Shown in pieces: positions 8,095 through 17,315 of a stretch of DNA of 64,000 bases. The notes beneath the pieces are model-generated. The model did no database searches and was not told the origin of the DNA. It saw nothing but the letters and a program-made list of their open reading frames with translations. The translations under genes were made by a program, and so were the position numbers. The stretch is from Shimazuella alba. GTDB lineage: Bacteria > Bacillota > Bacilli > Thermoactinomycetales > Thermoactinomycetaceae. The stretch spans positions 1 to 64,000 of the forward strand of contig NZ_WUUL01000010.1 in NCBI RefSeq assembly GCF_009831235.1, written 5' to 3'. Within the stretch, counting starts at the first letter, position 1. Every line of letters starts with the position of its first letter.

Positions 8095-8746
8095 TTGGGC
8101 AGTTTTTTGGCCGCAATTAATAGATGGGATTTTGGCAACTTTGATTATGGTAATTGTTTCGCTCGCTTTTTCTGTGTTAATTGGTTTCCCTTTAGGAGTG
8201 GTTTTGGTTGTAACCAGACCAGGACATATTTTAGAGAACCGGATAGTCTATGCGATTCTCAGTACAATAATAAATATTTTTCGCTCTGTTCCATTTATTA
8301 TTCTGTTGGTTGCCATTATTCCGTTTACTAGACTTGTAACGGGTTCATCCATTGGAACAGCAGCAGCGATTGTGCCTTTAATCTTTTATGCAGCGCCCTA
8401 TGTTGGCCGCTTAGTAGAAAACTCTTTGTTAGAAGTAGAACCCGGGGTGGTGGAAGCTGCTCAAGCGATGGGGGCTACTCCTTGGCAAATCATTTGGAGA
8501 TTTTTGTTACCAGAAGCCTTAAGTTCGCTTTTCCTCGCGGCTACTATTGCTACGATTGGTCTAATTGGTGCAAGCGCGATGGCAGGAGCTGTTGGAGGAG
8601 GTGGACTAGGCGATCTTGCGATTACATACGGCTACAATCAATTTGAAGTTCGTGTAATTGTTATCACTGTTGTTTTGTTAATTATTTTCGTGCAACTAGT
8701 ACAGTCATTAGGAAATTATTTAGCCCAAGTGGTCAGGAGGAAGTAA
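8084..8746 (+). CDS. metI: Methionine ABC transporter permease
   Basis: The product has 220 residues and five or so hydrophobic membrane segments. The permease EAA motif is EAAQAMGATPWQIIWRFLLP (about residues 124-143), which contacts the ATPase. It starts at TTG behind GAGGTGA and overlaps the end of metN by 11 bases, so translation is coupled. It forms the membrane channel of the MetNIQ importer (metP in Bacillus nomenclature). Confidence 0.92.
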   Translation: MAFDWAVFWPQLIDGILATLIMVIVSLAFSVLIGFPLGVVLVVTRPGHILENRIVYAILSTIINIFRSVPFIILLVAIIPFTRLVTGSSIGTAAAIVPLIFYAAPYVGRLVENSLLEVEPGVVEAAQAMGATPWQIIWRFLLPEALSSLFLAATIATIGLIGASAMAGAVGGGGLGDLAITYGYNQFEVRVIVITVVLLIIFVQLVQSLGNYLAQVVRRK

Positions 8747-8749
8747 GTT

Positions 8750-9571
8750 ATGAGAAAGTTATCATCTATTTTTTTATCTATTTTGCTTATTATCGGAGTT
8801 TTAGCAGGTTGCTCCAACCAAAGTGATCAAACGATTAAAGTAGGAATCAGTAGCTCGGATACAAAAGTCTGGGAGTTTATTAAGCAACAAGCCAAAAAAG
8901 AAGGTTTGGATATTCAAATTGTTACCTTTAATGATTATGTACAACCAAACTTAGCCTTGTCGGATGGCAGCCTTGATGCAAATGCGTTTCAAACGGTCTC
9001 TTATTTTAATGAATTTAAGAAACAAAGAAATCTGGATTTAACCGCAATAGGTTCTACTGTGCTTGCGCCAATGGGTGTTTATTCAAAGAAATATAAAGAT
9101 ATCACTCAAATTCCTAATGGTGCAACCATAACCATTCCAAATGAAGCAAGTAACGGTGGACGGGCGTTACTGCTCTTAGAAAAGGCAGGTTTATTGAAGT
9201 TGAAAGAAGGCTTTAATGGCAAAGGTTTAACAGAAGTGATCAAATCAAATCCGAAAAATTTAAAAATCGTAACGGTTGCTGCTCCACAAACTCCTCGATC
9301 TATGGATGATGCAGCTGCAGCAGTTATTAATAATGGAATTGCAGTTAGTGCCGGGCTCAGTCCTGTCAAAGATCCCATTTTCAGTGAAGACAAAACTGCA
9401 AAGCCTTATATCAATATTATCGCAACACAAACAAAGAACAAAGACAATGCTAACTTAAAAAAGCTAGTGAAAATCTATCAATCACCTGAAGTGGCTGAAT
9501 ATATTAAGAAGGTCTATAATGGCGGCGTTATTCCGACGATAGTTCCCGTATCTGAAATAGAAAACCTATAG
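8750..9571 (+). CDS. metQ: Methionine-binding lipoprotein
   Basis: The product has 273 residues. The lipoprotein signal peptide ends in the lipobox LAGC (cysteine near residue 21), so the protein is tethered to the outer face of the membrane. The body matches the NlpA/MetQ solute-binding family: FNDYVQPNLALSDGSLDANAFQ and the long C-terminal YQSPEVAEYIKKVYNGGVIP. It delivers methionine (possibly D-methionine or its oxides) to MetI. A strong ribosome site lies in the end of metI, 3 bp upstream. Confidence 0.92.
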   Translation: MRKLSSIFLSILLIIGVLAGCSNQSDQTIKVGISSSDTKVWEFIKQQAKKEGLDIQIVTFNDYVQPNLALSDGSLDANAFQTVSYFNEFKKQRNLDLTAIGSTVLAPMGVYSKKYKDITQIPNGATITIPNEASNGGRALLLLEKAGLLKLKEGFNGKGLTEVIKSNPKNLKIVTVAAPQTPRSMDDAAAAVINNGIAVSAGLSPVKDPIFSEDKTAKPYINIIATQTKNKDNANLKKLVKIYQSPEVAEYIKKVYNGGVIPTIVPVSEIENL

Positions 9572-9587
9572 AAAAGGAGAGGATAGC

Positions 9588-10781
9588 ATGGTACAAACAA
9601 AGGTATTGTCTATTCGTGAACAAATCACTCAATTTATCGATGAAAGAGGTGAACAATGGATTCAGGTCAGTCATGATATTCATGAACATCCAGAGATCGG
9701 AAATGAAGAGTATTATGCTAGCGAGCTTCATATCAACTTATTGAAGAAAAATGGATTTGCGGTGGAAACGAATATTGCTGGTCATCCAACCGGTTTTATC
9801 GCTAGGAAGAAAAGTGCAAAAGCAGGACCCGTCATTGGATATTTAGCTGAATATGACGCTTTACCAGGACTTGGTCATGCCTGCGGTCATAATATTATTG
9901 GTACTGCGAGTGTATCGGCAGGGATAGCGCTTGGAGAAGTAATTGATGAGATTGGTGGAGAAGTAGTTGTATTTGGTACGCCAGCAGAAGAGGGAGGACC
10001 AAATGGAAGTGCCAAAGCTAGTTTTGTGAAGGCAAATCTTTTTACTGGAGTAGATGCTTGTGCAATGATTCACCCCAATAGTGATACATCCAAAACTACT
10101 CCATCCTTAGCTCTTGATCCGCTAATCTTCTCTTTTTATGGGAAGGCCGCTCATGCTGCTGCAGCTCCAGAGAAAGGGATTAATGCTTTAGATGGTGTTA
10201 TCCAACTCTACAATGGAATTAATGCATTGAGGCAACATCTCACAGACGATGTTCGAATTCATGGTGTGATTACACATGGAGGTGATGCGCCAAATATTGT
10301 ACCAGAATTTGCAGAAGCGCGGTTCTATCTTCGTGCAGCAAAGAGGACAACTCTAAACGATGTGACCAATAAAGTCAAAGCAATCGCAGAGGGTGCAGCG
10401 TTAGCAACTGGTACTCGTGTGGAAATTAAGCCATTGCAAAATGAAATAGATGAACTAATCTTAAATCCTACATTTGATGCAGTTTTAGTAGAAGAGTTAG
10501 AAAAATTAGGGGAAACAATAATAAATGATATCAGAGGTCTAGGTTCAACAGATGCAGGGAATGTTAGCCATGTTGTGCCAACTGTTCATGGTTATATCAA
10601 AATTGGCCCGTCAGATTTAGTTCCTCATACAGATGCATTTCGTGAAGCAGCCAAATCACCTCAAGGAGATAAGGCATTAATCCTTTCAAGTAAGGCATTA
10701 GCATTAACAGGGGCTCGCATCATTACAGAACCAGCATTACTGGCTGCGATTCGAGAAGATTTTCATTCCAATGAATTATAA
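9588..10781 (+). CDS. M20-family amidohydrolase
   Basis: The product has 397 residues. Metal-ligand motifs of the M20 peptidase/aminoacylase family are visible: YLAEYDALPGLGHACGHN (residues about 85-102), GTPAEEGG, and GKAAHAAAAPEKG in the dimerisation domain. This subfamily hydrolyses N-acyl amino acids or amidobenzoyl conjugates. The position directly behind metQ, in the SAM-regulated operon, suggests that it frees sulfur amino acids from an N-acylated form; that is inference. It is cytoplasmic. Confidence 0.85.
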   Translation: MVQTKVLSIREQITQFIDERGEQWIQVSHDIHEHPEIGNEEYYASELHINLLKKNGFAVETNIAGHPTGFIARKKSAKAGPVIGYLAEYDALPGLGHACGHNIIGTASVSAGIALGEVIDEIGGEVVVFGTPAEEGGPNGSAKASFVKANLFTGVDACAMIHPNSDTSKTTPSLALDPLIFSFYGKAAHAAAAPEKGINALDGVIQLYNGINALRQHLTDDVRIHGVITHGGDAPNIVPEFAEARFYLRAAKRTTLNDVTNKVKAIAEGAALATGTRVEIKPLQNEIDELILNPTFDAVLVEELEKLGETIINDIRGLGSTDAGNVSHVVPTVHGYIKIGPSDLVPHTDAFREAAKSPQGDKALILSSKALALTGARIITEPALLAAIREDFHSNEL

Positions 10782-10802
10782 GGGGATTTAGGATTATTCT
10801 GA

Positions 10803-10848
10803 TAGGCTCTTTGTGTATGTTATGCAGAGAGTCTTTTCATTTTTAATG
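10803..10848 (+). terminator. Weak terminator of the methionine operon
   Basis: GGCTCT pairs with AGAGTC (one G-U pair) around a long loop, followed by TTTTCATTTTT. Confidence 0.4.
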
Positions 10849-10984
10849 GAAGTAAAATAACAGATGATCTTTTCAAAAACAAGGAAAGAAAAGGGATGTG
10901 TCAAAACAAAAAACCTTTTTCTTTTTTGTATACTCTTTTTGCAATATAATGAAGGAAAGTTCTTTTTGAAAGGAGCAGATAATA

Positions 10985-11443
10985 TTGCGACGACCAATTA
11001 TTCCGGGTTTGAAGGAACGGGAGCAAGCGAACAACTTGGTTACTCGTCCTATTACCTCCGCATTGGAATTGCAAGAGCGTTTGCGAAGAGAAAGAACGAA
11101 CTCCTATCTAAAGTTATTCTCAGAATTGGATACAAAAAGTAAAATCCATTTCAATATAGATTCTGTTATGGAAAAAATAGAACAAGAGTTTGCAGATATT
11201 CCCATCACTGAACAATTGATTGGCATTGTCGCAAAGTGCTATTTAGAAGATGGTTATGATGTGCATTTATTGGATCGCAATCAAAAGATTATCCGACATC
11301 TGAAAAAAACGGATGCTTTACCAGAAGTATTTGATAAGGCAAGAGGACTCGCACTTCATTCACAATATGCGTGTATAGAAGTGTATGCGGACTGTATACG
11401 AGCAGTATCAGTCAACGGGGATGTTTCTGTTGTCAAGGAGTGA
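10985..11443 (+). CDS. Hypothetical protein, gene 1 of the AAA+ operon
   Basis: The product has 152 residues and starts at TTG nine bases after AAAGGAG. The N-terminal 50 residues are rich in Arg and Glu and look helical. The rest, from about IDSVMEKIEQEF onward, looks like a small mixed alpha/beta domain with one Cys in AKCYLEDGYDV. There is no signal peptide or membrane segment and no family is recognised. It opens a run of five genes with spacings of 7, 13, -4 and -1 bp that ends in an AAA+ ATPase, so a role as a partner or adaptor of that ATPase is a fair guess. Confidence 0.7.
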   Translation: MRRPIIPGLKEREQANNLVTRPITSALELQERLRRERTNSYLKLFSELDTKSKIHFNIDSVMEKIEQEFADIPITEQLIGIVAKCYLEDGYDVHLLDRNQKIIRHLKKTDALPEVFDKARGLALHSQYACIEVYADCIRAVSVNGDVSVVKE

Positions 11444-11450
11444 ATGAGAT

Positions 11451-13013
11451 ATGGAACGAGATGAATTACAGTTAGCAGAGATAAAGTTAGTGCGAGTAAG
11501 ACAAGAATTAGAACAAAAATATGGTCACTATGATCAAGTACGACGAACGGCAACTGGTATTTTACAAGCGATTGATCTTTCTCTGGTGAGATCTAGTATT
11601 GTAAAAAGCGTGACAGAAGAGATGATGATCACAACCCCTAAATATTGGTTAGCTCCAGCTCTGGTAGCGTTAACAGGGTGGTTAAATGATCAGCAAGATT
11701 TGGCTGAGAGAGCTTTGGAAGAAGCAATGCGTCGAAATTCAAAGAAGACATCCCTGTTTTTTGCTCTTGTCAGCAGGCGGTATAATAGACAAGTTGCATG
11801 CCGTCAGTGGTTTCAACACTATTTTCAAGAAATAAATCCAATGGAAGTGGATCGAGATATGGTTATGGTTATAGACGGAATTACCAATGGGGTTTTTCCT
11901 CTATCAATCACCACAGCTTTCACTGATCAAAGTACAATATGGAAAAATGAGCTGACTTCCAATGTAGAGCTAAAGACAGCAGAAAGAGAAGAATGGAGAG
12001 ACGCTCTGTTTCAACGGATAGAATATCCATTAATGGATGAAAAGTATCCTTATTTAGTGAAAAACAGTTTAACTTGGGATAAAATCAGTTATTCTGCTCA
12101 GATCGTGCAGTATCATGAAGAAATCGGAAATTATTTGGGGAGTGTATTAAAACAAGATATCGAGCCTTCTCCACAGGTAGAAGTTGCGATTGATAATCTA
12201 TTGGAAAAATTAGTTTTCCAGTACGAGGACAATGAGCTGAGTTTGCGCCAAGAAGAACGGAAAATGCAGATTTTAATTGAAGAAGAGGGCGATATGGAGA
12301 AAACTGATAAAAGGATGGAAGGAGAAAAGGAATTATTTTCTTCCACACAAAATTACCTAGAGTTATTACGTAATATGGCAATGTATCCTGAAACTCTACA
12401 AGTATCTCCTCTCACTCAACGGTTTGCATTGGCAGTATTAAAAAATGTAGTAATAGAAACACATAGTGATTTGGCTACTTCCATTCGAAAACAAGTTCCA
12501 ATGGAAATTCATATAACAACACCGAACAAAATTAGAGAAATTGATCTGATGAAAGATTGGGTATTTGAGACAAGAGATGGTTCTAATATGGAAGAATGTA
12601 AGAAATCCATGCAAGAAGCTTTGAAAAAATCAAATAAAGAGCGAATTAAAGAGATGTGGAAAGTTCGATTTTCAAAAGAATATTTGAATCACAATAAAAT
12701 AAAAGCTATTTTAATCGCAGCACTGTCAGCAGGAGTCTTTTTCTATTCTCCACTCATGGGTGGGATTGGAGTACTAGCAGGAGCAATATTTTACAAATGG
12801 CTTCGTGAAAAGCCTTTCTATGATCAATTAAAAGAAATTGACCCTTATATTCAATCAGAAGTAGAGGCAACAATGGCTGATATCGTTGATTATCGGCATA
12901 ACTTTGATAAGGCAGATGAAAAAGCAGAGCAGTTGCCTACTTTATTGCGACCACTTTATGTAAAAGAAATGTTACAACGTAATTATGACAAAGCTCGTGT
13001 TATTGTTCGTTAA
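11451..13013 (+). CDS. Large hypothetical protein with C-terminal membrane hairpin, gene 2 of the AAA+ operon
   Basis: The product has 520 residues and starts at ATG behind GAGTGAATGAG. The first 400 residues are soluble, highly charged and mostly helical. Two hydrophobic segments, about residues 417-435 and 437-452, form a short membrane hairpin, followed by a 60-residue charged tail. The stretch with WLNDQQDLAERALEEAMRRN looks TPR- or helical-repeat-like. The protein could anchor the complex to the membrane and carry an effector or sensor domain. No family is recognised. Confidence 0.7.
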   Translation: MERDELQLAEIKLVRVRQELEQKYGHYDQVRRTATGILQAIDLSLVRSSIVKSVTEEMMITTPKYWLAPALVALTGWLNDQQDLAERALEEAMRRNSKKTSLFFALVSRRYNRQVACRQWFQHYFQEINPMEVDRDMVMVIDGITNGVFPLSITTAFTDQSTIWKNELTSNVELKTAEREEWRDALFQRIEYPLMDEKYPYLVKNSLTWDKISYSAQIVQYHEEIGNYLGSVLKQDIEPSPQVEVAIDNLLEKLVFQYEDNELSLRQEERKMQILIEEEGDMEKTDKRMEGEKELFSSTQNYLELLRNMAMYPETLQVSPLTQRFALAVLKNVVIETHSDLATSIRKQVPMEIHITTPNKIREIDLMKDWVFETRDGSNMEECKKSMQEALKKSNKERIKEMWKVRFSKEYLNHNKIKAILIAALSAGVFFYSPLMGGIGVLAGAIFYKWLREKPFYDQLKEIDPYIQSEVEATMADIVDYRHNFDKADEKAEQLPTLLRPLYVKEMLQRNYDKARVIVR

Positions 13014-13026
13014 GGAGGAATTAAAA

Positions 13027-13221
13027 ATGGGTGATAATCCATTTAAAGAAGAACAGATGAGTGTTTTTAAAGATGCTCCTACCAATGAAAAAAAACAGAT
13101 AGAAACAACATTTCCAGCAAATAGTCAAATAAAACAACCTAAAGAAGACCCATATTCTAAATTTCCAAAATGGGATTTACTTCCACCATTTAAGTTGATT
13201 AAACGAGGAGGTCAAAAATGA
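13027..13221 (+). CDS. Short Pro/Lys-rich protein, gene 3 of the AAA+ operon
   Basis: A 64-residue frame starts at ATG behind a strong AAGGAGGA box. It is rich in Lys, Pro, Glu and Gln, probably disordered, with a conserved-looking C-terminal KFPKWDLLPPFKLIKRG. It resembles a linker or adaptor peptide. The strong ribosome site and the ATGA overlap with the next gene support it as a real gene. Confidence 0.6.
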   Translation: MGDNPFKEEQMSVFKDAPTNEKKQIETTFPANSQIKQPKEDPYSKFPKWDLLPPFKLIKRGGQK

Positions 13222-13739
13222 ATGGGGAAATAAAACCGCCATCAAGCTATGCAGAATGGTTGAATTGTTTTGAAGTTCTTGGGACGGGAATGCATGATGA
13301 AGAATTGCTGGAAGCCGTATCCAAAGGAAAAGTTCCTTGGTCTGATGGGATTGCTCAACGTTTTGCAGAGAGAATGATGGATGCAGTATCAGAGAGATTG
13401 CAAAAAGCTGTTGAGCAATTTGGAAAGGAGCTGGGGAGAGCTCGCGGTGAAGAATATGCAGTTGTACAAGCTATCTTGGCACTTCGTCGACAAATAAAGT
13501 ATATGCTCCGATTTGTTTCTGCTCCAGTTTTCCCAGAAGAGATCATCAAAACTTTCTCAGCAGAAATAGAGAAAAATGCCACAAATATACAAGATCAAAT
13601 CTTAAGTGAGGTCAAAAAAGACCCTAGTGGAAGATTAGTTCGTGTCGTTCAACACACTCCACTACTAGTACGGGAGGAACCAGTATCGAACGATACGTCT
13701 ATTCCCATGGGAAAAACGAAAAGGAGAATTATATTTTAA
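13218..13739 (+). CDS. Hypothetical helical protein, gene 4 of the AAA+ operon
   Basis: The product has 173 residues. The start ATG overlaps the stop of gene 3 (ATGA) and an AGGAGG box lies 7 bases upstream. It is alpha-helical, with many Ala, Glu, Arg and Gln residues (FAERMMDAVSERLQKAVEQF), and has no membrane segment. It ends with a basic tail and shares one base with the start of the ATPase gene. No family is recognised. Tight coupling suggests a fixed stoichiometry with the ATPase. Confidence 0.65.
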   Translation: MNGEIKPPSSYAEWLNCFEVLGTGMHDEELLEAVSKGKVPWSDGIAQRFAERMMDAVSERLQKAVEQFGKELGRARGEEYAVVQAILALRRQIKYMLRFVSAPVFPEEIIKTFSAEIEKNATNIQDQILSEVKKDPSGRLVRVVQHTPLLVREEPVSNDTSIPMGKTKRRIIF

Positions 13740-15289
13740 TGAGCGATCTCATTTCATTTACTGACATCTTAGAAAGATACTTGAAAGCACGTATCCCATT
13801 TATTTCGATTCGCAGTTCAGAAAGATCACGTGTTTTGGAAGTAGTTCGTAACTTAGCTCAAAAGATAAATATACCTACTTATGTACACACTCTTTCCCAA
13901 GGAATGCGAGATCTGGTGCATCATCGTACGGTGAGTGAAGATCGTTCGATCATGGGAGCTGTCGATTTTATGAGCAGCCAATTTACTCAGAGACAAAATC
14001 TTACTTATGTACTGACAGAAGTCTCCGATTTAGAAGATGACACACCAACTGCGCGTTATTTTTATGATGTAGCAATGCTTGCTGCTGAAACAGGAGGATC
14101 GGTAGTTGTTGTTACTTCCAATCCAGTATGGAATCCATTAGCAAGACTTGGAATGTCCATTACACTCGATGTTCCAAATGAAGATGAGATGTTGACAATC
14201 ATTCAAGAACAGATTAGTCCTTATCGCGGTCAAATACCGATCAATTGGACGGAACAAGAAGAAAAAGAAGCTGCGGCTATATTATCAGGTATCAGCCAAA
14301 TTGAAGCAGAAAATGTTATTGCTACGTTATTGGCTAAAGGAAAAATAGAAAAAGAAGATTTGGTAGAACTGACACAGGTAAAAGATAGCGTTTTCTCTGA
14401 TATTTCTGGGCTTGAACGTATTTATATCAAAGATCAAGAATTGACGGTAGGAGGATTAGAAGGTTTACGGAAGTGGCTGGACCATGAAAGACCTCTGCTG
14501 ACAGCTGATTTGCGAGAAAGAGGAATTCGCCCACCACGAGGTGTTCTACTGGTAGGGGTACCTGGTTGTGGAAAATCATTATCGGCAAAAGCAATCGCAT
14601 CAAGTTGGAATTTACCACTCTATCGTTTGGATTTATCTACCATATATGGTCAATATGTCGGACAATCTGAAGGAAGACTGAAAGAGGCTTTAAGTACTGC
14701 TGACCACGTATCACCTTGTGTTCTATGGATCGATGAGATTGAAAAAGGTTTAGCTGGTTCGCAAGGAGATAGTTCTGGTGTGACAAATCGATTAGTCGGG
14801 CAGTTTTTATTCTGGTTACAGGAAGCTCGTTCACGTGTATTTGTAGTAGCAACGGCCAATGATGTATCTAAACTTCCACCTGAGCTACTGAGACGTGGTC
14901 GCTTTGATGAATTATTTTTTGTAGATTTGCCTACACCAGAAGAAAGAAGAGATATTATCAATATCTATATCCATCGTGGATTAAAACGAAGCCTTGATGA
15001 TCGATTATTAGATGAATTGGTGCGATTATCAGAAGGATTTGCAGGAGCAGATATTGAGTCCGCTGTGCGAGATGTTGTAAAAGAAGCATTCTTAAAAGGA
15101 GATAACTCGATAACTGTAGATCTCTTTCGTCGTAGCTTTCAAAATGTTGTTCCTCTCTCTCAGACAAGCCCTGAGCAGATTCAAGCAATTCGTACGTGGG
15201 GGAGGGAGCGTGCAGTTTCTGCTTCTGGTAGACCAATCACAGATGACCCAAATTTGGGTCAAATGAAACGGAATATGCTTTATCCATAG
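13739..15289 (+). CDS. Ycf46-like AAA+ ATPase, gene 5 of the operon
   Basis: The product has 516 residues. Residues 1-230 form an N-terminal domain resembling a degenerate or inactive AAA-like module (YLKARIPFISIRSSERSR..., VVVVTSNPVWNPL). The second half is a canonical AAA+ domain: GVLLVGVPGCGKSLSAKAIA (Walker A, about 268-287), CVLWIDEIEKGLAG (Walker B, about 328), VVATANDVSKLPPELLRRGR (sensor 1 and arginine fingers), and SEGFAGADIESAVRDVV (C-terminal lid). The architecture matches chloroplast/cyanobacterial Ycf46 proteins, whose biochemical role is poorly known. It may remodel or activate the products of the four upstream genes. Confidence 0.8.
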   Translation: MSDLISFTDILERYLKARIPFISIRSSERSRVLEVVRNLAQKINIPTYVHTLSQGMRDLVHHRTVSEDRSIMGAVDFMSSQFTQRQNLTYVLTEVSDLEDDTPTARYFYDVAMLAAETGGSVVVVTSNPVWNPLARLGMSITLDVPNEDEMLTIIQEQISPYRGQIPINWTEQEEKEAAAILSGISQIEAENVIATLLAKGKIEKEDLVELTQVKDSVFSDISGLERIYIKDQELTVGGLEGLRKWLDHERPLLTADLRERGIRPPRGVLLVGVPGCGKSLSAKAIASSWNLPLYRLDLSTIYGQYVGQSEGRLKEALSTADHVSPCVLWIDEIEKGLAGSQGDSSGVTNRLVGQFLFWLQEARSRVFVVATANDVSKLPPELLRRGRFDELFFVDLPTPEERRDIINIYIHRGLKRSLDDRLLDELVRLSEGFAGADIESAVRDVVKEAFLKGDNSITVDLFRRSFQNVVPLSQTSPEQIQAIRTWGRERAVSASGRPITDDPNLGQMKRNMLYP

Positions 15290-15368
15290 GATAGTAATTT
15301 TTTTACAGGGAATAGATAAAAATGAAATTACCTTCATTCTATAGTAAAATAGGAATGGATTTTTTTAT

Positions 15369-15395
15369 ACCGCTTAAATTTTAGCGGTTTTTTTT
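15369..15395 (+). terminator. Terminator between the AAA+ operon and the permease gene
   Basis: ACCGCTTAAA pairs with TTTAGCGGT, followed by eight T. It lies only about 25 bases before the permease start, so it could also act as an attenuator for that gene. Confidence 0.75.
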
Positions 15396-15420
15396 AAGCC
15401 GCATGATGGAGGTATTTAGT

Positions 15421-16860
15421 TTGAAAGAAAATGACTTATTGCAGAGACAGTTATCATCTAGACATATCTCTATGCTTGCAATAGGAGGTTCGATTGGAAC
15501 TGGATTGTTTTTAGCAAGTGGAAATGCAATTCACCAAGCAGGTGCAGGCGGTGCTATTTTAGCGTATGCAGTTATTGGTTTGATGGTTTTTTTCTTAATG
15601 ACAAGTTTAGGTGAAATGGCGAGTTACATGCCTGTTACGGGATCATTTAGTGCGTATGCTTCCCGTTTCGTTGATCCAGCACTTGGATTTGCACTTGGGT
15701 GGAATTATTGGTATAACTGGGCAATAACGATTGCGGTGGAATTATCAGCAGGTTCTCTTCTCATGAAATTTTGGTTTCCCACTGTACCATCATATGTATG
15801 GAGTTTGTTATTTTTATTTATTTTCGTTATTTTTAATTTGATATCTGTTAGAGGTTTTGGGGAATCAGAATTTTGGTTTGCACTTATTAAGGTAGTGGCT
15901 ATTATTCTATTTATTATTGTCGGTATATTGATGATTTTCGGTGTGATTGGTAATCAAGCAGTTGGATTTTCCAATATAAATGCTGGATCAGGCGCTTTTC
16001 ATGGCGGATATTTCACTCTTTTTCAGTTGCTGATTGTTGCTGGATTTTCATTTCAGGGTACTGAATTAGTAGGAGTCACAGCAGGAGAGAGCAAAGATCC
16101 TACTAGATCTTTGCCAAAAGCAATAAAGCAGATTTTTTGGCGGATTCTTCTCTTCTATATCCTTTCTCTTTTAGTTATTGGACTTTTAATTCCTTCCGAT
16201 GACCCGAGTTTGCTTGGAGGAGATGAAACACAAATTGCCTTAAGTCCGTTTACCATTGTGTTTTCAAAAGCAGGTTTTCCTGGCGCCGCTTCTTTTATGA
16301 ATTTTATTGTCTTAACAGCAGTACTTTCAGCTGGGAATTCTGCAATTTATGCTTGTACTCGTATGCTATGGAATTTATCCCGAGAAAAACAAGCACCCAA
16401 AAAATTAGGCATTCTCAATAAACGAGGAGTTCCTATTTTTGCATTAGCCCTTACCATTTTAGTAGGAGCACTTGCCTTCTTATCATCCTTTTTTGGTGAT
16501 GGAAAAGTATACATGTGGCTACTAAATGCATCTGGGCTTTCGGGATTTCTTGCTTGGCTAGGGATTGCAATAAGCCATTATAGATTTCGAAAAGCATGGT
16601 TAGCACAAGGAAAAGATTTAAATGAGCTTCCTTATCGTGCAAAATGGTATCCTTTTGGTCCGCTTTTCGCTGGACTTCTTTGCCTTGTAATTATCGTTGG
16701 ACAAAATGTACAGGCATTCACAGGCGCTAATATTGATTGGAATGGCGTACTCATATCCTATATCAGTATACCTCTGTTTCTCTTGTTGTATCTGGTCTGC
16801 AAATGGAAGAAGAAAACAAAATGGATACCAGCAGAACAAGTAAATTTAGATAATCAATAA
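15421..16860 (+). CDS. APC-superfamily amino-acid permease
   Basis: The product has 479 residues and about 12 membrane helices. The ORF could open at ATG 15403, but GGAGG lies within that extension, and TTG 15421 has ideal 8-base spacing. The N-terminal LSSRHISMLAIGGSIGTGLF and the SLGEMASYMPVTGSFSAYASRFVDP motif place it in the amino acid transporter (AAT) family with LysP, RocE and GabP. It imports an amino acid with protons; which one is not predictable. No T-box is seen upstream, only the short terminator-like hairpin. Confidence 0.85.
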   Translation: MKENDLLQRQLSSRHISMLAIGGSIGTGLFLASGNAIHQAGAGGAILAYAVIGLMVFFLMTSLGEMASYMPVTGSFSAYASRFVDPALGFALGWNYWYNWAITIAVELSAGSLLMKFWFPTVPSYVWSLLFLFIFVIFNLISVRGFGESEFWFALIKVVAIILFIIVGILMIFGVIGNQAVGFSNINAGSGAFHGGYFTLFQLLIVAGFSFQGTELVGVTAGESKDPTRSLPKAIKQIFWRILLFYILSLLVIGLLIPSDDPSLLGGDETQIALSPFTIVFSKAGFPGAASFMNFIVLTAVLSAGNSAIYACTRMLWNLSREKQAPKKLGILNKRGVPIFALALTILVGALAFLSSFFGDGKVYMWLLNASGLSGFLAWLGIAISHYRFRKAWLAQGKDLNELPYRAKWYPFGPLFAGLLCLVIIVGQNVQAFTGANIDWNGVLISYISIPLFLLLYLVCKWKKKTKWIPAEQVNLDNQ

Positions 16861-17107
16861 GTTTTGTTCCATCAGACTTTATGCATGTATACAGCAGTAA
16901 CAGCACACTATTGAGATGAGACTAGTATTGGTGTTAGCAATTGTTACTCTCTTGAAAGTCTGACAATATTTTTCAAAATACATCTTTACAAACGTTTGTT
17001 CCGCTGATGGAATGCCTCTAGTTGCTCATGGAAAAACAAGTTAGTATATGGTTGTGCAAACCAATCATTTTGCACATCAAATGCTATACGTATGGAAACA
17101 GCTAGAC

Positions 17108-17261
17108 AGTATTGCGAAACCCCAAGCTGTCTGTCTATGTTGCTCGAAGCAACAAAGAACCCTATTTTAACCGTGGGACAGACGGGGTTAGCTTGGTAAG
17201 AGGAAGTAGTCATGAAACTACCGTCCCAATAATCCCACAGCTTAGCTGTGTGGAGTGTCAA
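17108..17261 (+). mobile_element. IS200/IS605-type right-end remnant
   Basis: The segment ends in a hairpin (CCCACAGCT / AGCTGTGTGG, 17234-17253) and TGGAGTGTCAA, which matches the usual layout of IS605-group right ends, with a TCAA cleavage motif at 17258-17261. The preceding bases read GTDGVSLVRGSSHETTVPII in one frame, which looks like the translated tail that follows many tnpB genes. No complete tnpA or tnpB is present, and the left boundary is not visible. In active elements this part encodes the omega RNA used by TnpB, so an orphan scaffold may persist. The whole 16861-17315 interval holds no credible gene. Confidence 0.55.
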
Positions 17262-17315
17262 TTCGGGATTTACTTGATATACCGAATGTGGATCATTGCT
17301 TGGATGAAGAAATAG

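Noticed and set aside
10864-11142. 92-residue frame overlapping gene 1 of the AAA+ operon
   Set aside because: It runs through the promoter region in another frame; the 10985 frame has a proper ribosome site and coupling to gene 2.
15369-15395. T-box upstream of the amino-acid permease
   Set aside because: No T-box core or specifier stem is present; only a simple terminator is seen.
16986-17261. Minus-strand 91-residue frame near the IS605 remnant
   Set aside because: No ribosome site, and it overlaps the right-end hairpin; the composition is explained by the mobile-element remnant.
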